Shown here: positions 42,355 to 49,680 of the stretch, one piece after another | How the letters are laid out: the number at the start of each line of letters is the position of its first letter | How positions within the stretch are numbered: position 1 is the stretch's first letter | Assembly: GCA_020073545.1 (NCBI GenBank) | Contig: JAIQEZ010000019.1 | Coordinates: 1 to 49,680, forward strand | DNA: 49,680 nucleotides | Direction of reading: 5' to 3' | Origin: Terriglobia bacterium | GTDB taxonomy: Bacteria > Acidobacteriota > Terriglobia > UBA7540 | Program-made: the position numbers and the translations under genes | The notes under the pieces: model-generated | What the model was told of the DNA's origin: nothing | What the model saw: the letters and a program-made list of their open reading frames with translations, nothing else | Databases searched by the model: none

Positions 42355-43701
42355 ATGCCTGCAAAGAGACAAGAAGTTAAGACCGAAGAAATCCAGGAAG
42401 AAAAGAGCGAGGAACTGAAAGAAGGTGAAGTCCTCGATATCGGCAAGCTCAAGGAGATGAACATCACCACGCTGACCCAGGTTGCCAAAGACCTGGCCGT
42501 GGTGGGAGCCACCGGCCTGCGCAAACAGGAGCTGATCTTCAAGATTCTCCAGGCGCAGACCGAGAAGAACGGCCTGATCTTCTCGGAGGGTGTGCTCGAG
42601 TGCCTGCCCGACGGTTTCGGATTCCTCCGCGCTCCGGACTACAACTACCTGCCGGGCCCGGACGACATCTACGTCTCGCCTTCGCAGATCCGCAAGTTCG
42701 ACCTGCGCACCGGCGACACGATCTCGGGGCAGATCCGTCCGCCCAAGGAGGGCGAACGCTACTTCGCGCTCATCAAGGTCGAGGCCATCAACTTTGAGCC
42801 GCCCGACGAGGCGCGCAACAAGATCTTCTTTGACAACCTCACGCCCCTCTATCCCCAGCAGCGCATCCACCTCGAGACGATCAAAGACAACATCTCGGCG
42901 CGCGTTCTCGATCTGCTCACGCCCGTCGGCAAAGGCCAGCGCGGCCTCATCGTCTCACCGCCGCGCACCGGCAAGACCATGCTGCTGCAATGCATCGCCA
43001 ACTCCGTGACCACCAACCACCCCGAGATCACCCTCATCGTGCTGCTCATCGACGAGCGGCCCGAGGAAGTCACCGACATGCAGCGCACCGTGAAGGGCGA
43101 GGTCATCAGCTCGACCTTTGACGAGCCTGCCGCCCGGCACGTCCAGGTGGCGGAAATGGTCCTCGAAAAGGCCAAACGGCTGGTCGAGCACAAGCGCGAC
43201 GTGGTGATCCTGCTCGACTCCATCACCCGGCTGGCGCGCGCCTATAACACCGTGGTCCCGCCTTCCGGCAAGGTGCTCTCGGGCGGCGTCGACTCCAACG
43301 CCTTGCAGCGCCCCAAGCGCTTCTTCGGCGCGGCGCGCAATATCGAGGAAGGTGGCAGCCTCACGATTATCGCCACCGCCCTCATCGACACCGGCAGCCG
43401 CATGGACGACGTGATCTTCGAAGAGTTCAAAGGCACCGGTAACATGGAAATCAACCTCGACCGCAAGCTCGTCGACAAGCGCGTTTTCCCGGCCATCGAC
43501 CTCAATAAGTCCGGCACCCGCAAGGAAGAACTGCTCGTGCCCCGCGATGAGTTGAACCGCATTTGGGTCCTGCGCAAAGTCCTGAACCCGCTCTCGCCGG
43601 TGGAATCGATGGAACTCATCATCGACAAACTCGCCAAGAGCAAGTCCAACTCCGAGTTCCTCTCCTCCATGAGCAACGGCGGGGGCACCGGCGGGCGGTA
43701 A
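42355..43701 (+). CDS. rho: Transcription termination factor Rho
   Basis: A 448-residue hexameric RNA helicase. The N-terminal domain has a short acidic Lys/Glu-rich extension (residues 1-30), then [20 protein letters not shown]. The RNA-binding cold-shock-like domain reads [20 protein letters not shown], then [19 protein letters not shown]. The RecA-like motor has Walker A PPRTGKT (202-208), [11 protein letters not shown], Walker [18 protein letters not shown] and the Q/R loops near GALNLQ-type [15 protein letters not shown]. It ends normally. It is a single gene, not part of the proteostasis operon. Confidence 0.96.
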   Translation: MPAKRQEVKTEEIQEEKSEELKEGEVLDIGKLKEMNITTLTQVAKDLAVVGATGLRKQELIFKILQAQTEKNGLIFSEGVLECLPDGFGFLRAPDYNYLPGPDDIYVSPSQIRKFDLRTGDTISGQIRPPKEGERYFALIKVEAINFEPPDEARNKIFFDNLTPLYPQQRIHLETIKDNISARVLDLLTPVGKGQRGLIVSPPRTGKTMLLQCIANSVTTNHPEITLIVLLIDERPEEVTDMQRTVKGEVISSTFDEPAARHVQVAEMVLEKAKRLVEHKRDVVILLDSITRLARAYNTVVPPSGKVLSGGVDSNALQRPKRFFGAARNIEEGGSLTIIATALIDTGSRMDDVIFEEFKGTGNMEINLDRKLVDKRVFPAIDLNKSGTRKEELLVPRDELNRIWVLRKVLNPLSPVESMELIIDKLAKSKSNSEFLSSMSNGGGTGGR

Positions 43702-44030
43702 GAAAATCCGGGATTAGGGATTCGGGATCAGGGATTCGGGGTTAGGGGCTCTGCCCCCACGAATTTGGAATCGACGCTCTGAAATCTGCAATCGGCCACT
43801 CGGGTCTGCAATCTGCGATCTCTGCCCCGGAATCGGTGCTCTCGAATCCAAAACCTGCGATCTGAAATTTGGAATCCGTGATCTGAGTTTATCCGGATTT
43901 CTCGCCACGGAGGGGAAGAGCGCCGCGGCGCCCCGTTCTTGCGGTCTGCGGTCCTTCTTTAGGAAGATCCGCCCCGATGCATCGGGGCGCTACACTTGCT
44001 AATCAGCACAGTGATATGAGGACCGAAGAA
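43702..44030. other. Low-complexity and palindromic intergenic region
   Basis: It begins with imperfect GGGATTAGGGATTCGGGATC units (43709-43745), like the tract after the gamma-glutamyltransferase gene. It continues with CTGAAATCTGCAATCGG-type repeats and a CCGCCCCGATGCATCGGGGC hairpin (about 43969-43989). No gene is supported. Confidence 0.55.
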
Positions 44031-44168
44031 GCGGGTAGCGGAGAGTTAGGCGCGCAGCGACTTACTCTGTGGTTCCGAACATGATAAACGCCGACCTGTT
44101 TAACAACACACGACGACCGAAGCCGCAGAGTAATCCCGCTCGGAGCGGGATTACTCTGCGCTACCTGC
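44031..44168. repeat. Double-hairpin repeat, copy 1
   Basis: A 138-bp unit bounded by near-perfect inverted ends GCGGGTAGCG and CGCTACCTGC. The left half forms a stem of a CGCAGAGT-type box with ACTCTGCG-type bases. A 50-bp spacer contains TTCCGAACATGATAAACG and GACCTGTTTAAC. The right half is a 17-bp perfect hairpin (CGCAGAGTAATCCCGCT with its complement). Two more full copies and a degenerate one follow. It lies 51 bp past the stop of the DUF4238 gene (minus strand). Confidence 0.8.
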
Positions 44169-44219
44169 GGCTAATTCCAGGGACGAATTGAGCGCGGCCA
44201 CTCGCGATCACTCGCTAAG

Positions 44220-45185
44220 TCAGTTCAATGGTTGCGGCTTGGACATAAATGCATTCTTCCCAGGTTGCACTTTGCAGCCGCGCTCATCGAAAAGACGTGC
44301 AATCCTTCTATGGCCTTCAGAAGAGTATAGGTATCTGGAGGCAGTCGCCATTATCAAATCGTTTATCTCTTTTACTCTCCCCTCTTCCGCAATGCGACCC
44401 CCGGCTTGAATCCCTCGTCTCATCCTGAGGCACGCTCTCTTGTTCAGCGGGAAGTACACCTCCACATCCGGCCACCCAAAACCCATACCGAGTGTAGCCT
44501 GCCCCTTCGCATCAGGCCGGATAGTGTAAACCGGAGAATCCGAAGTCAGGAAGAACCTTCCCTCCGGGGCGTGAAATACCTGCATCCCGTAGGTTTCCAA
44601 CTCTCTAATGGCACTGAGGGCGGTGACGAACATTGCTGTAAGATTGAATGCCATTGATTTCTGGACAAGCTCGTAGTCGCCTTTGAGAATAAATTGGCGC
44701 AACTCCTCGGCTTCGACCGTCAGAGATTTTCCTGTCGACCTTTCAACGTCTGCACACAATTGATGGAACTTCTGCTCGTCTTGGGCAAGCTGGAGCTGTG
44801 TTTCCCTGGTGAGCTGCGCTGCGATCCTGTCAAGATTCTCCCTCCAACTCGGTACTCGCGCAAACATGAAACCGACAAAGATGACCAAATGACCCGCATT
44901 CTCCGGTGTAAGCACATACTTTGGGTTTGCGAGCTTTCGAATAATAGGCGCAACTCGGGATTCGATTTCCTCTAATTTATTCTCGGCGGTTTCGTCTCGA
45001 TCTCCTTTTTCGGTGTGGGAGTAGTAGTCGGGCCGATGCGCCTCTAGCCTCGGTTTTGATGCTCTGATCGGCTTGAACCTTTCACATACCCAGAGAACGC
45101 CCTCCTTATCAGTGAAGCCCTTCAGATAGAACTTCGGAATGTAATGTTGGTCTTTAGCTTCGGGAAGTTGTTGGCTGGCCATCAT
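44220..45185 (-). CDS. DUF4238-family protein
   Basis: A 321-residue protein. KDQHYIPKFYLKGFTDKEGV is the family hallmark ('QHY.P..YL..F'). VCERFKPIRASKPRLEAH and PDYYSHTEKGDRDETAENKL, EEIESRVAPIIRKLANPK follow as in other members. A helical middle (residues 100-190) has MFARVPSWRENLDRI. A C-terminal 'SDSPV' segment (FFLTSDSPVYTIRP) and FPLNKRACLRM match the conserved last third. The biochemical function is unknown; members are often found in defence or mobile contexts. It is isolated between two copies of the double-hairpin repeat. Confidence 0.8.
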   Translation of the reverse strand: MMASQQLPEAKDQHYIPKFYLKGFTDKEGVLWVCERFKPIRASKPRLEAHRPDYYSHTEKGDRDETAENKLEEIESRVAPIIRKLANPKYVLTPENAGHLVIFVGFMFARVPSWRENLDRIAAQLTRETQLQLAQDEQKFHQLCADVERSTGKSLTVEAEELRQFILKGDYELVQKSMAFNLTAMFVTALSAIRELETYGMQVFHAPEGRFFLTSDSPVYTIRPDAKGQATLGMGFGWPDVEVYFPLNKRACLRMRRGIQAGGRIAEEGRVKEINDLIMATASRYLYSSEGHRRIARLFDERGCKVQPGKNAFMSKPQPLN

Positions 45186-45304
45186 GGTGCCTTAGCGAGT
45201 CAAGCCGAATTGATCAGGGCAGCGTGCTTTGAATAGTTGCTGTGATAGGATAACAAAGATTTCGCTGGCATTGGAGCAGGTAGATTTCCTCATGAAATTC
45301 AAGA

Positions 45305-45443
45305 GCGGGGTAGCGCAGAGTTAGGCGCGCAGCGACTTACTCTGCGGTTCCGAACATGATAAACGTCGACCTGTTTAACAACACACGACGACCAAAGCCA
45401 CAGAGTAATCCCGCTCGGAGCGGGATAACTCTGCGCTACCTGC
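45305..45443. repeat. Double-hairpin repeat, copy 2
   Basis: A 139-bp copy almost identical to 44031-44168, with one extra G in the left end and one mismatch in the right stem (GGGATAACTC against GGGATTACTC). Spacer bases GAACATGATAAACGTCGACC are conserved. It stands between the DUF4238 gene and a small plus-strand gene. Confidence 0.85.
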
Positions 45444-45544
45444 TGCTCCAAGGCGGTTGGATTATGCTCTTGACCCGACAGCGAGGCTAGACGGAAAATG
45501 AGTTAGTGGTTCCCCCACTACGAGTTCGGGAACAGAGGTGAGCG

Positions 45545-45805
45545 ATGAAAGGTCCCATATGCGAAGAATCCCCGGAGGTATTCCGAAAAGAGTGGGCACT
45601 CAGAGACTTGCGTGGGGCTGCCGCGAGTTGTGTTCGGAGAACGAAAAGTTGCTCTGTTAAGCAAGTGCTTGGAATGGAAAGACGCTCTAGGAGTTACGGA
45701 CTATCAAGAGAGCAGACTCACGCCGCGATTCATGAGGGCATGGCTGGGGTTCCAAACCCCAACCCTGGAAAAGTCAGAGCGTTAAGGAAGCAGCTCGCAG
45801 AATAG
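45545..45805 (+). CDS. Small hypothetical protein
   Basis: An 86-residue protein: MKGPICEESPEVFRKEWALR, LRGAAASCVRRTKSCSVKQV, then GLSREQTHAAIHEGMAGVPN. It is supported by an AGGTGAG ribosome-binding site three bases upstream and by an intrinsic terminator beginning one base past the stop codon. No family is recognised. The protein is basic and contains three Cys. It is the only gene here with a clean terminator. Confidence 0.6.
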   Translation: MKGPICEESPEVFRKEWALRDLRGAAASCVRRTKSCSVKQVLGMERRSRSYGLSREQTHAAIHEGMAGVPNPNPGKVRALRKQLAE

Positions 45806-45834
45806 AAAAGCCCCGATGCCAGTCGGGGCTTTTT
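45806..45834 (+). terminator. Rho-independent terminator
   Basis: AAAAGCCCCGA (45806-45816) pairs with TCGGGGCTTTT (45823-45833) over a 6-base loop and runs into a T tract. It starts one base after the 45805 stop codon, so it terminates the small upstream gene. Confidence 0.85.
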
Positions 45835-45904
45835 CAAACCGTTGGGCTCGACACCCAACCGGTAAGAGATATGCGTGTCGAGCGCAAGCTGAAACTGGCT
45901 CCCC

Positions 45905-46714
45905 ATGTCTTATTTCCGTCTGGTTACCACGAGAGCATTCGCAGAGACAAAGTCGTTCTGGAACGTCCATAGGATTTGGGCGCTTGTCTCGGTTCCTGCT
46001 AGCGGCTTTCTCTTGAGAGTGCTTGTTAGGGGCAGAAGCCAAATGGGAGGCTGGCAAGAGGTTATTCTCTTCGTCGTTTTCGGCTTCATTGTTTCCTGGG
46101 TGGGAAGTTATTGCATAAACCTGGTGCGGGTTCCAGGCATGGTCCACCGGGAACAGAACCGCAGCATACAAGCCAAGAATGCAGAAATTGAGCGAAGGAC
46201 CAAGGAGCTTCAGGGCTTGAAAGCTAAGGTATCGACGATTCCTTTTTCCTTCCAAGCCGAGATAGACAGAATCAATCCACCGATTTCCGTGTGGGCCAGC
46301 GACACGTTGATAGGCGGCGGTCCAGATCGTCAACCCATCGAGGTTCCTCGGGTCGTTTTGACGGTATGGAAGAAGCCGCAGTCGCAAGACTTGGAGGTTA
46401 CGATCACCAATTGTCGCCTTGGGAACCTGCGAATTCCTGCGTCCCAACCTGATTTTTCGGTCCGCCGGATCATTAAAGGCGAAGACGCGGTAGATGTCAC
46501 TGAGGAGCTGGTGAGGTTTGTTGCTGGTGACCCCATTAACCGACAGAGGCTCCTGAGATTCTCTCAGGACGTGAAAGTTGTGCTCGGCTATGAAGTCCTT
46601 TCCACGCCAAGCGAAGCCAGCACTTGTTTCCGAATGAACGGGAAGCTCAACGCAGGTAGATTGCAGCTGGAGATTGAGCAGCTACCAAATCCTTCGAGCT
46701 CCATTACCGGGTGA
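45905..46714 (+). CDS. Hypothetical membrane protein with coiled coil
   Basis: A 269-residue protein. Two hydrophobic segments near residues 24-40 (IWALVSVPASGFLLRVL) and 52-72 (EVILFVVFGFIVSWVGSY) are followed by a predicted coiled coil (NAEIERRTKELQGLKAKV). The C-terminal domain of about 150 residues has IEVPRVVLTVWKKPQSQDLE and VTITNCRLGNLRIPASQPDF and looks beta-rich. The coiled coil and C-terminal domain should be on one side of the membrane. No family is recognised. No convincing ribosome-binding site precedes ATG 45905. It lies between the terminator and repeat copy 3. Confidence 0.55.
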   Translation: MSYFRLVTTRAFAETKSFWNVHRIWALVSVPASGFLLRVLVRGRSQMGGWQEVILFVVFGFIVSWVGSYCINLVRVPGMVHREQNRSIQAKNAEIERRTKELQGLKAKVSTIPFSFQAEIDRINPPISVWASDTLIGGGPDRQPIEVPRVVLTVWKKPQSQDLEVTITNCRLGNLRIPASQPDFSVRRIIKGEDAVDVTEELVRFVAGDPINRQRLLRFSQDVKVVLGYEVLSTPSEASTCFRMNGKLNAGRLQLEIEQLPNPSSSITG

Positions 46715-46722
46715 GGTCGATA

Positions 46723-46860
46723 GCGGGTAGCGCAGAGTTGGGCGCGCAGCGATTTACTCTGCGGTTCCGAACATGATAAACGTCGACCTGTTTAACCACA
46801 CACGACGACCAAAGCCGCAGAGTATTCTCGCTCGAAGCGGGATTACTCTGCGCTACCTGC
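46723..46860. repeat. Double-hairpin repeat, copy 3
   Basis: A 138-bp copy. It starts GCGGGTAGCGCAGAGTTGGG and ends GGGATTACTCTGCGCTACC plus TGC. The spacer reads GAACATGATAAACGTCGACC as in copy 2; the right stem has two changes in its left arm. It starts 8 bp after the stop codon of the coiled-coil membrane gene. Confidence 0.85.
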
Positions 46861-46926
46861 TTTGAAACCTGAAGTGTTAATATTCTGATTTGGCGGCAGT
46901 TATGGCTGCTAACTAAGGAATGGCAT

Positions 46927-47835
46927 ATGGTCGATACTGGGGGAAGGTGGTGGAAGAATCCGCCACCTTGGTTGCCGTGGATTGTGGCTGCGCTGACGCT
47001 CGTAGCTGCAATATTTCAGGTGATTGGTCCCATTAAGCCAGAGCGACTGAGCAAATTCCCTGACTTTGTTGATTTGGTGTTTCGTTTTCTTCTCAAATAT
47101 AGTATTTACATCGCCCTTGGATTTGCGTTTCTGCTTGTTTATTGGATGCGCCGTTACGTTTTTCGAGCATTGGTTTGGGCAAAGGAATGGCTTTATCTTC
47201 GGCCGCTTGTTTTTCTTCTCAGGCCAGCCGTTCAAAGGATAGTAGAGAGATCGGGGCTCCCTGTTGTGTCGCAAGTCACATTCGCCGGTGGAGGGATGCC
47301 AATCGACAAAGCATCCGTCTCGGCAATGACCATTGAGGGGAGTGTCCCTGGCTGGAAAATTGTTGGCAACTGGGAGGTTCAGGAGAAGGAAATAGAGAAC
47401 TGGGAATTTGGACTTGACTGGATACGCGGCAAGAACTCTGGGACTGTGCTGTGGCAAGAACATCTTCCAAATACAGGGAGAATCAGATTTGAGGCGCGTC
47501 TGGTCGAGGACCTCGGCAGCGATGAAATTGATGTGCTGGTCGGCGATTCAATGGCGCTTTACTATTCAGCAGGCGTTCGCCTCGACCATATGACCGACGA
47601 CCTCACCAGGGACCGCAATAAGAACATGGTGGCGTGGCCGAAACCGCAACTAGGGCAATGGTATAGATACATCGTCGCGAAAACGAATGACAAATGCATA
47701 CTGATGATTGATGGACAGCGCGTCATGGACATCCCGTGGGATCGTGGAAAAACAAGTTTCAGAGGTAGGATAGGGTTTGCGCATTGGCATAATCGAATCG
47801 AATTCAGAAACGTGCATATTGAGAAGCTTCCCTGA
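46927..47835 (+). CDS. Hypothetical membrane protein with LamG/DUF1080-like domain
   Basis: A 302-residue protein. Two transmembrane segments are at about 16-33 (LPWIVAALTLVAAIFQVI) and 55-75 (LKYSIYIALGFAFLLVYWM). The C-terminal 190 residues carry GRIRFEARLVEDLGSDEIDV, LGQWYRYIVAKTNDKCILMI and DGQRVMDIPWDRGKTSFRGR, then IGFAHWHNRIEFRNVHIEKL. This is the pattern of concanavalin-like 'W..Y.......ING..V........G.IGF......IEFRNV.I..L' domains used for carbohydrate or ligand binding. The ATG has AAGGAATGG upstream. It lies between repeat copies 3 and 4. Confidence 0.65.
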   Translation: MVDTGGRWWKNPPPWLPWIVAALTLVAAIFQVIGPIKPERLSKFPDFVDLVFRFLLKYSIYIALGFAFLLVYWMRRYVFRALVWAKEWLYLRPLVFLLRPAVQRIVERSGLPVVSQVTFAGGGMPIDKASVSAMTIEGSVPGWKIVGNWEVQEKEIENWEFGLDWIRGKNSGTVLWQEHLPNTGRIRFEARLVEDLGSDEIDVLVGDSMALYYSAGVRLDHMTDDLTRDRNKNMVAWPKPQLGQWYRYIVAKTNDKCILMIDGQRVMDIPWDRGKTSFRGRIGFAHWHNRIEFRNVHIEKLP

Positions 47836-48284
47836 GTTCGAATATTGCCGCCCGCCCTCTCTCGTCAAAGCTGGTTCGAAGACGGAGAAGTAACAAAGGA
47901 AGAGACAGCTTGTAGCCACGGTCAGCGCCTCGCTGACCGTGGGTTCTTGTCCGTGGGAAGAGCGGGTAGCGCAGAGTTGGTCTTCAACTCTGCGGCTCTA
48001 ACCGTCGGGGATCGAAAAGCCGCAGACTTACACACCAAGCAGGTGGCGCAGAGTGAGGCGCGGCAGCGTGTTACTCTGCGGCCCTTGGTTGCGGTTCGTC
48101 GCCACGCCAGTGCCTCAAACCTCGTACAATAGTGAATATTGGACAACTACGAAACTCCCTAAAGCATATAAGCCGCAGAGTTTGAAATACCCAAACTCTG
48201 CGCTGCCCGCTCGCGCCAAATCAGTACCCTAGCTGTGGAGCAACCCCCGGGGGTACGGAATCACAGAAGTCGTTCGGGCGGGCC
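47836..48284. other. Intergenic region with a degenerate double-hairpin repeat
   Basis: The region contains a hairpin GGTCAGCGCCTCGCTGACC (47920-47938) and the degenerate copy 4 of the repeat. No gene is supported. Confidence 0.5.
47962..48210. repeat. Double-hairpin repeat, degenerate copy 4
   Basis: It starts GCGGGTAGCGCAGAGTTGG and contains AACTCTGCGG, CCGCAGACTT, GGTGGCGCAGAGTGAGGC and finally AACTCTGCGCTGCCCGC. At least two units appear nested or rearranged. The right end CGCTGCCCGC is a variant of CGCTACCTGC. Confidence 0.55.
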
Positions 48285-48320
48285 TTGACGCCTCCGACAC
48301 AGGGATATAGACTCCCGCCG

Positions 48321-49379
48321 GTGCACCTGCGAGCGATCCTGATTCTCGGGATGATAGGGCTAGCTGCCGGGGTATGGTGGGCAGCTTGGACTATTGTGCG
48401 CACCAACTGGAGGGCCAAGCGCGAGTGGCACCGCGTTATCGGCAAGGTCACCACCGTGGCCAATCCCCTGCGTCCGATTGTCAAGGTGGAACAGGGCATT
48501 GAGTTCACTCCTCCCATCGTTCAAACTGATGGGCCTTCCCCCTACGAGCCGGACGAACGCGTTCTGGACTTGGAGAGCGACGAGGGCTTGCGGTGGGGCC
48601 CCAAGCGCATCGTTTTCCTCATCAATCCTGTTACCAAGCAGGCTCGCGTTGCCCGCGCCGTGACCATCTCCCCATTCCTGCTGGCGCTGTGGGGGGCGGT
48701 GTATCTGGCCCTCGTCGGGGGCTTCTACTGGGTGACAAATCCCTCACCGCCGCCCGGAGAATGGACCGCGTCCGATGCCAGAAGAGTGCGCACGGACCTG
48801 CCTGAAGACCTCTTTACGCAGTCGTCCAGTGAGTGGAACTATTACCAGACTCCGCCCTGGACCGAGCCAGCCCTCCTCTCCGCGAAGATGGCCACCTGGA
48901 GCTGGTTCCAGTTTCTGCTGGAGGCCGCGATTGGATTGTTTTGTGTGGTCATGTTCTGGACTGGCCGGTCCAGCCTGGGGGCGCGCGCGGGATACGGCTC
49001 CATAGCTCTGTTCGTGGTGGGGGTGCTCAGCTTCTACGCTCTCGACAAGGCGACCTATCGGATTGAAGCCGATTCCACGGGCTTGCGCGAATGTTCCGCC
49101 GCAGGCTGGAAGCTCACTCCGTGGCGGGCACTGCGCGGCGCCGTGGACGAGACGGTCTACTACCTCGCTCGCCGGCAGCGGGGCGGGAGCACTCCGATGC
49201 TGGATCACGTCACCCACCGCGTGTACTTTACCGATGACCAGCAAAGCGAGGTAGTTAGTATCGGGGACGACCTGATACCCGACCAGGCCAATGCCTTGCT
49301 GGATCACGTGCTTAGCCGCACGCACCTGCAGCCGGAAAAGCGCGAGATTGAGCGGTTAATGCTTACCTACCGGCGGTGA
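48321..49379 (+). CDS. Hypothetical membrane protein
   Basis: A protein of about 352 residues. Hydrophobic segments: ILILGMIGLAAGVWWAAWTI near the start, LLALWGAVYLALVGGFYWVT in the middle, and FQFLLEAAIGLFCVVMFW plus GSIALFVVGVLSFYALDKAT towards the end. The first cytoplasmic or periplasmic loop contains IGKVTTVANPLRPIVKVEQG, and the C terminus has HVTHRVYFTDDQQSEVVSIG and DQANALLDHVLSRTHL. I recognise no family. The GTG at 48321 was preferred to the upstream TTG at 48285 because the first hydrophobic segment follows it closely. It is bounded by repeat copy 4 and an insertion sequence. Confidence 0.6.
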   Translation: MHLRAILILGMIGLAAGVWWAAWTIVRTNWRAKREWHRVIGKVTTVANPLRPIVKVEQGIEFTPPIVQTDGPSPYEPDERVLDLESDEGLRWGPKRIVFLINPVTKQARVARAVTISPFLLALWGAVYLALVGGFYWVTNPSPPPGEWTASDARRVRTDLPEDLFTQSSSEWNYYQTPPWTEPALLSAKMATWSWFQFLLEAAIGLFCVVMFWTGRSSLGARAGYGSIALFVVGVLSFYALDKATYRIEADSTGLRECSAAGWKLTPWRALRGAVDETVYYLARRQRGGSTPMLDHVTHRVYFTDDQQSEVVSIGDDLIPDQANALLDHVLSRTHLQPEKREIERLMLTYRR

Positions 49380-49460
49380 CCCAGTCGTCGCCCGCCGTGC
49401 CCCGCGTAGATGCCGAACTGCCTGAGATGATGGGTGTCGTCCGCAAAAAGAAAACTCGTC

Positions 49461-49680
49461 GTTTAACAGTTTGCTGAAAAAGTCTGATTTTTTGCTTTAC
49501 TAAGCATATTAATTCGGGTATAACTCGTATTGCTTATTCTAAATGGAATACGAGGAGAAATCCCATGCGTGGTGAAGACCTTCAGCAAAGTGCTTTGTTT
49601 AGTTACCTTTCTCCCGAGCAGCGGGTCCCTAAGGATCATCCTTTGCGGAAGCTGCTCCCCCGGGTCGATGCCGCTTTGGC
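49461..49680 (+). mobile_element. IS5/IS1182-type insertion sequence, 5' end (cut by window edge)
   Basis: The probable left end GTTTAACAGTTTGCTGAAAA begins the element, followed by an AT-rich stretch (TTGCTTATTCTAAAT) that may be its promoter. The transposase gene starts at 49565 and runs off the window. Confidence 0.55.
49565..49680 (+). CDS. IS5/IS1182-family transposase, N-terminal fragment
   Basis: A gene open to the window edge. It reads MRGEDLQQSALFSYLSPEQR and then VPKDHPLRKLLPRVDAAL. This is the standard opening of IS1182-type (DUF772/IS5-like) transposases, 'F.Y....RIP.DHPLR.I...VD.AL'. The AATACGAGGAG upstream gives a good ribosome-binding site. The DDE domain lies outside the window. 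Confidence 0.8.
   Translation, partial: MRGEDLQQSALFSYLSPEQRVPKDHPLRKLLPRVDAAL

Overview
The window looks like chromosomal DNA from a free-living bacterium of the Acidobacteriota or a close relative, quite possibly a metagenome-derived contig. This is an inference. The supporting signs are a GC-rich composition, many short palindromic intergenic repeats of the kind common in that phylum, large TPR and PAS/SpoIIE proteins, a tig-clpP-clpX-lon cluster and a citramalate synthase. Recognisable core genes are cimA, pheA, tRNA-Leu(UAG), a gamma-glutamyltransferase, tig, clpP, clpX, lon and rho. Most of the rest is accessory, hypothetical or decaying DNA.

Layout. 1-2.8 kb: the end of an IS1595-family element, then a repeat-rich stretch with a BrnT-type toxin fragment fused to its antitoxin, an intact Phd/ParE-type module and a truncated antitoxin. 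2.8-7.8 kb: cimA, a 313-bp non-autonomous transposon with 8-bp target duplications, a secreted protein, and a DeoR regulator next to a frameshifted SIS-domain sugar isomerase. 7.8-15.2 kb: small minus-strand genes of unrelated type (quinone reductase, isoprenylcysteine methyltransferase-like protein, secreted proteins) with two integron attC-like sites, ending in a PIN-domain remnant and a HigBA module. 15.5-26.3 kb: gamma-glutamyltransferase, a frameshifted four-helix-bundle gene, pheA, a TetR regulator, tRNA-Leu, a HAD phosphatase-like protein, PilZ, a four-PAS SpoIIE phosphatase, a di-haem oxidoreductase, transposase and glycosyltransferase remnants, and an OmpA-family protein. 26.9-34.8 kb: a 1267-residue TPR membrane protein with twenty units at an exact 102-bp period, a LuxR-type regulator, a second PilZ protein and a GT39-type glycosyltransferase. 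34.8-36.1 kb: two copies of a 127-bp repeat and an antitoxin whose toxin is broken by an amber codon. 36.1-43.7 kb: the proteostasis cluster tig-clpP-clpX-lon behind a strong sigma70-type promoter, then rho. 43.7-49.7 kb: four orphan units (a DUF4238 protein, a small protein plus a membrane protein, and two more membrane proteins) separated by copies of a 138-bp double-hairpin repeat. The window ends inside an IS5/IS1182-type transposase.

How the genes work together. Trigger factor, ClpP, ClpX and Lon form one protein-quality-control operon, with clpX and lon overlapping at TAATG. The DeoR/SIS pair resembles amino-sugar catabolism regulation, but the isomerase is out of frame. The toxin-antitoxin loci are unusually dense: two intact modules and at least five broken ones. 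The two most unusual structures are the double-hairpin repeat punctuating the orphan genes at 44-48 kb and the attC-like sites at 10-12 kb. Both suggest gene-capture arrays that have partly decayed.
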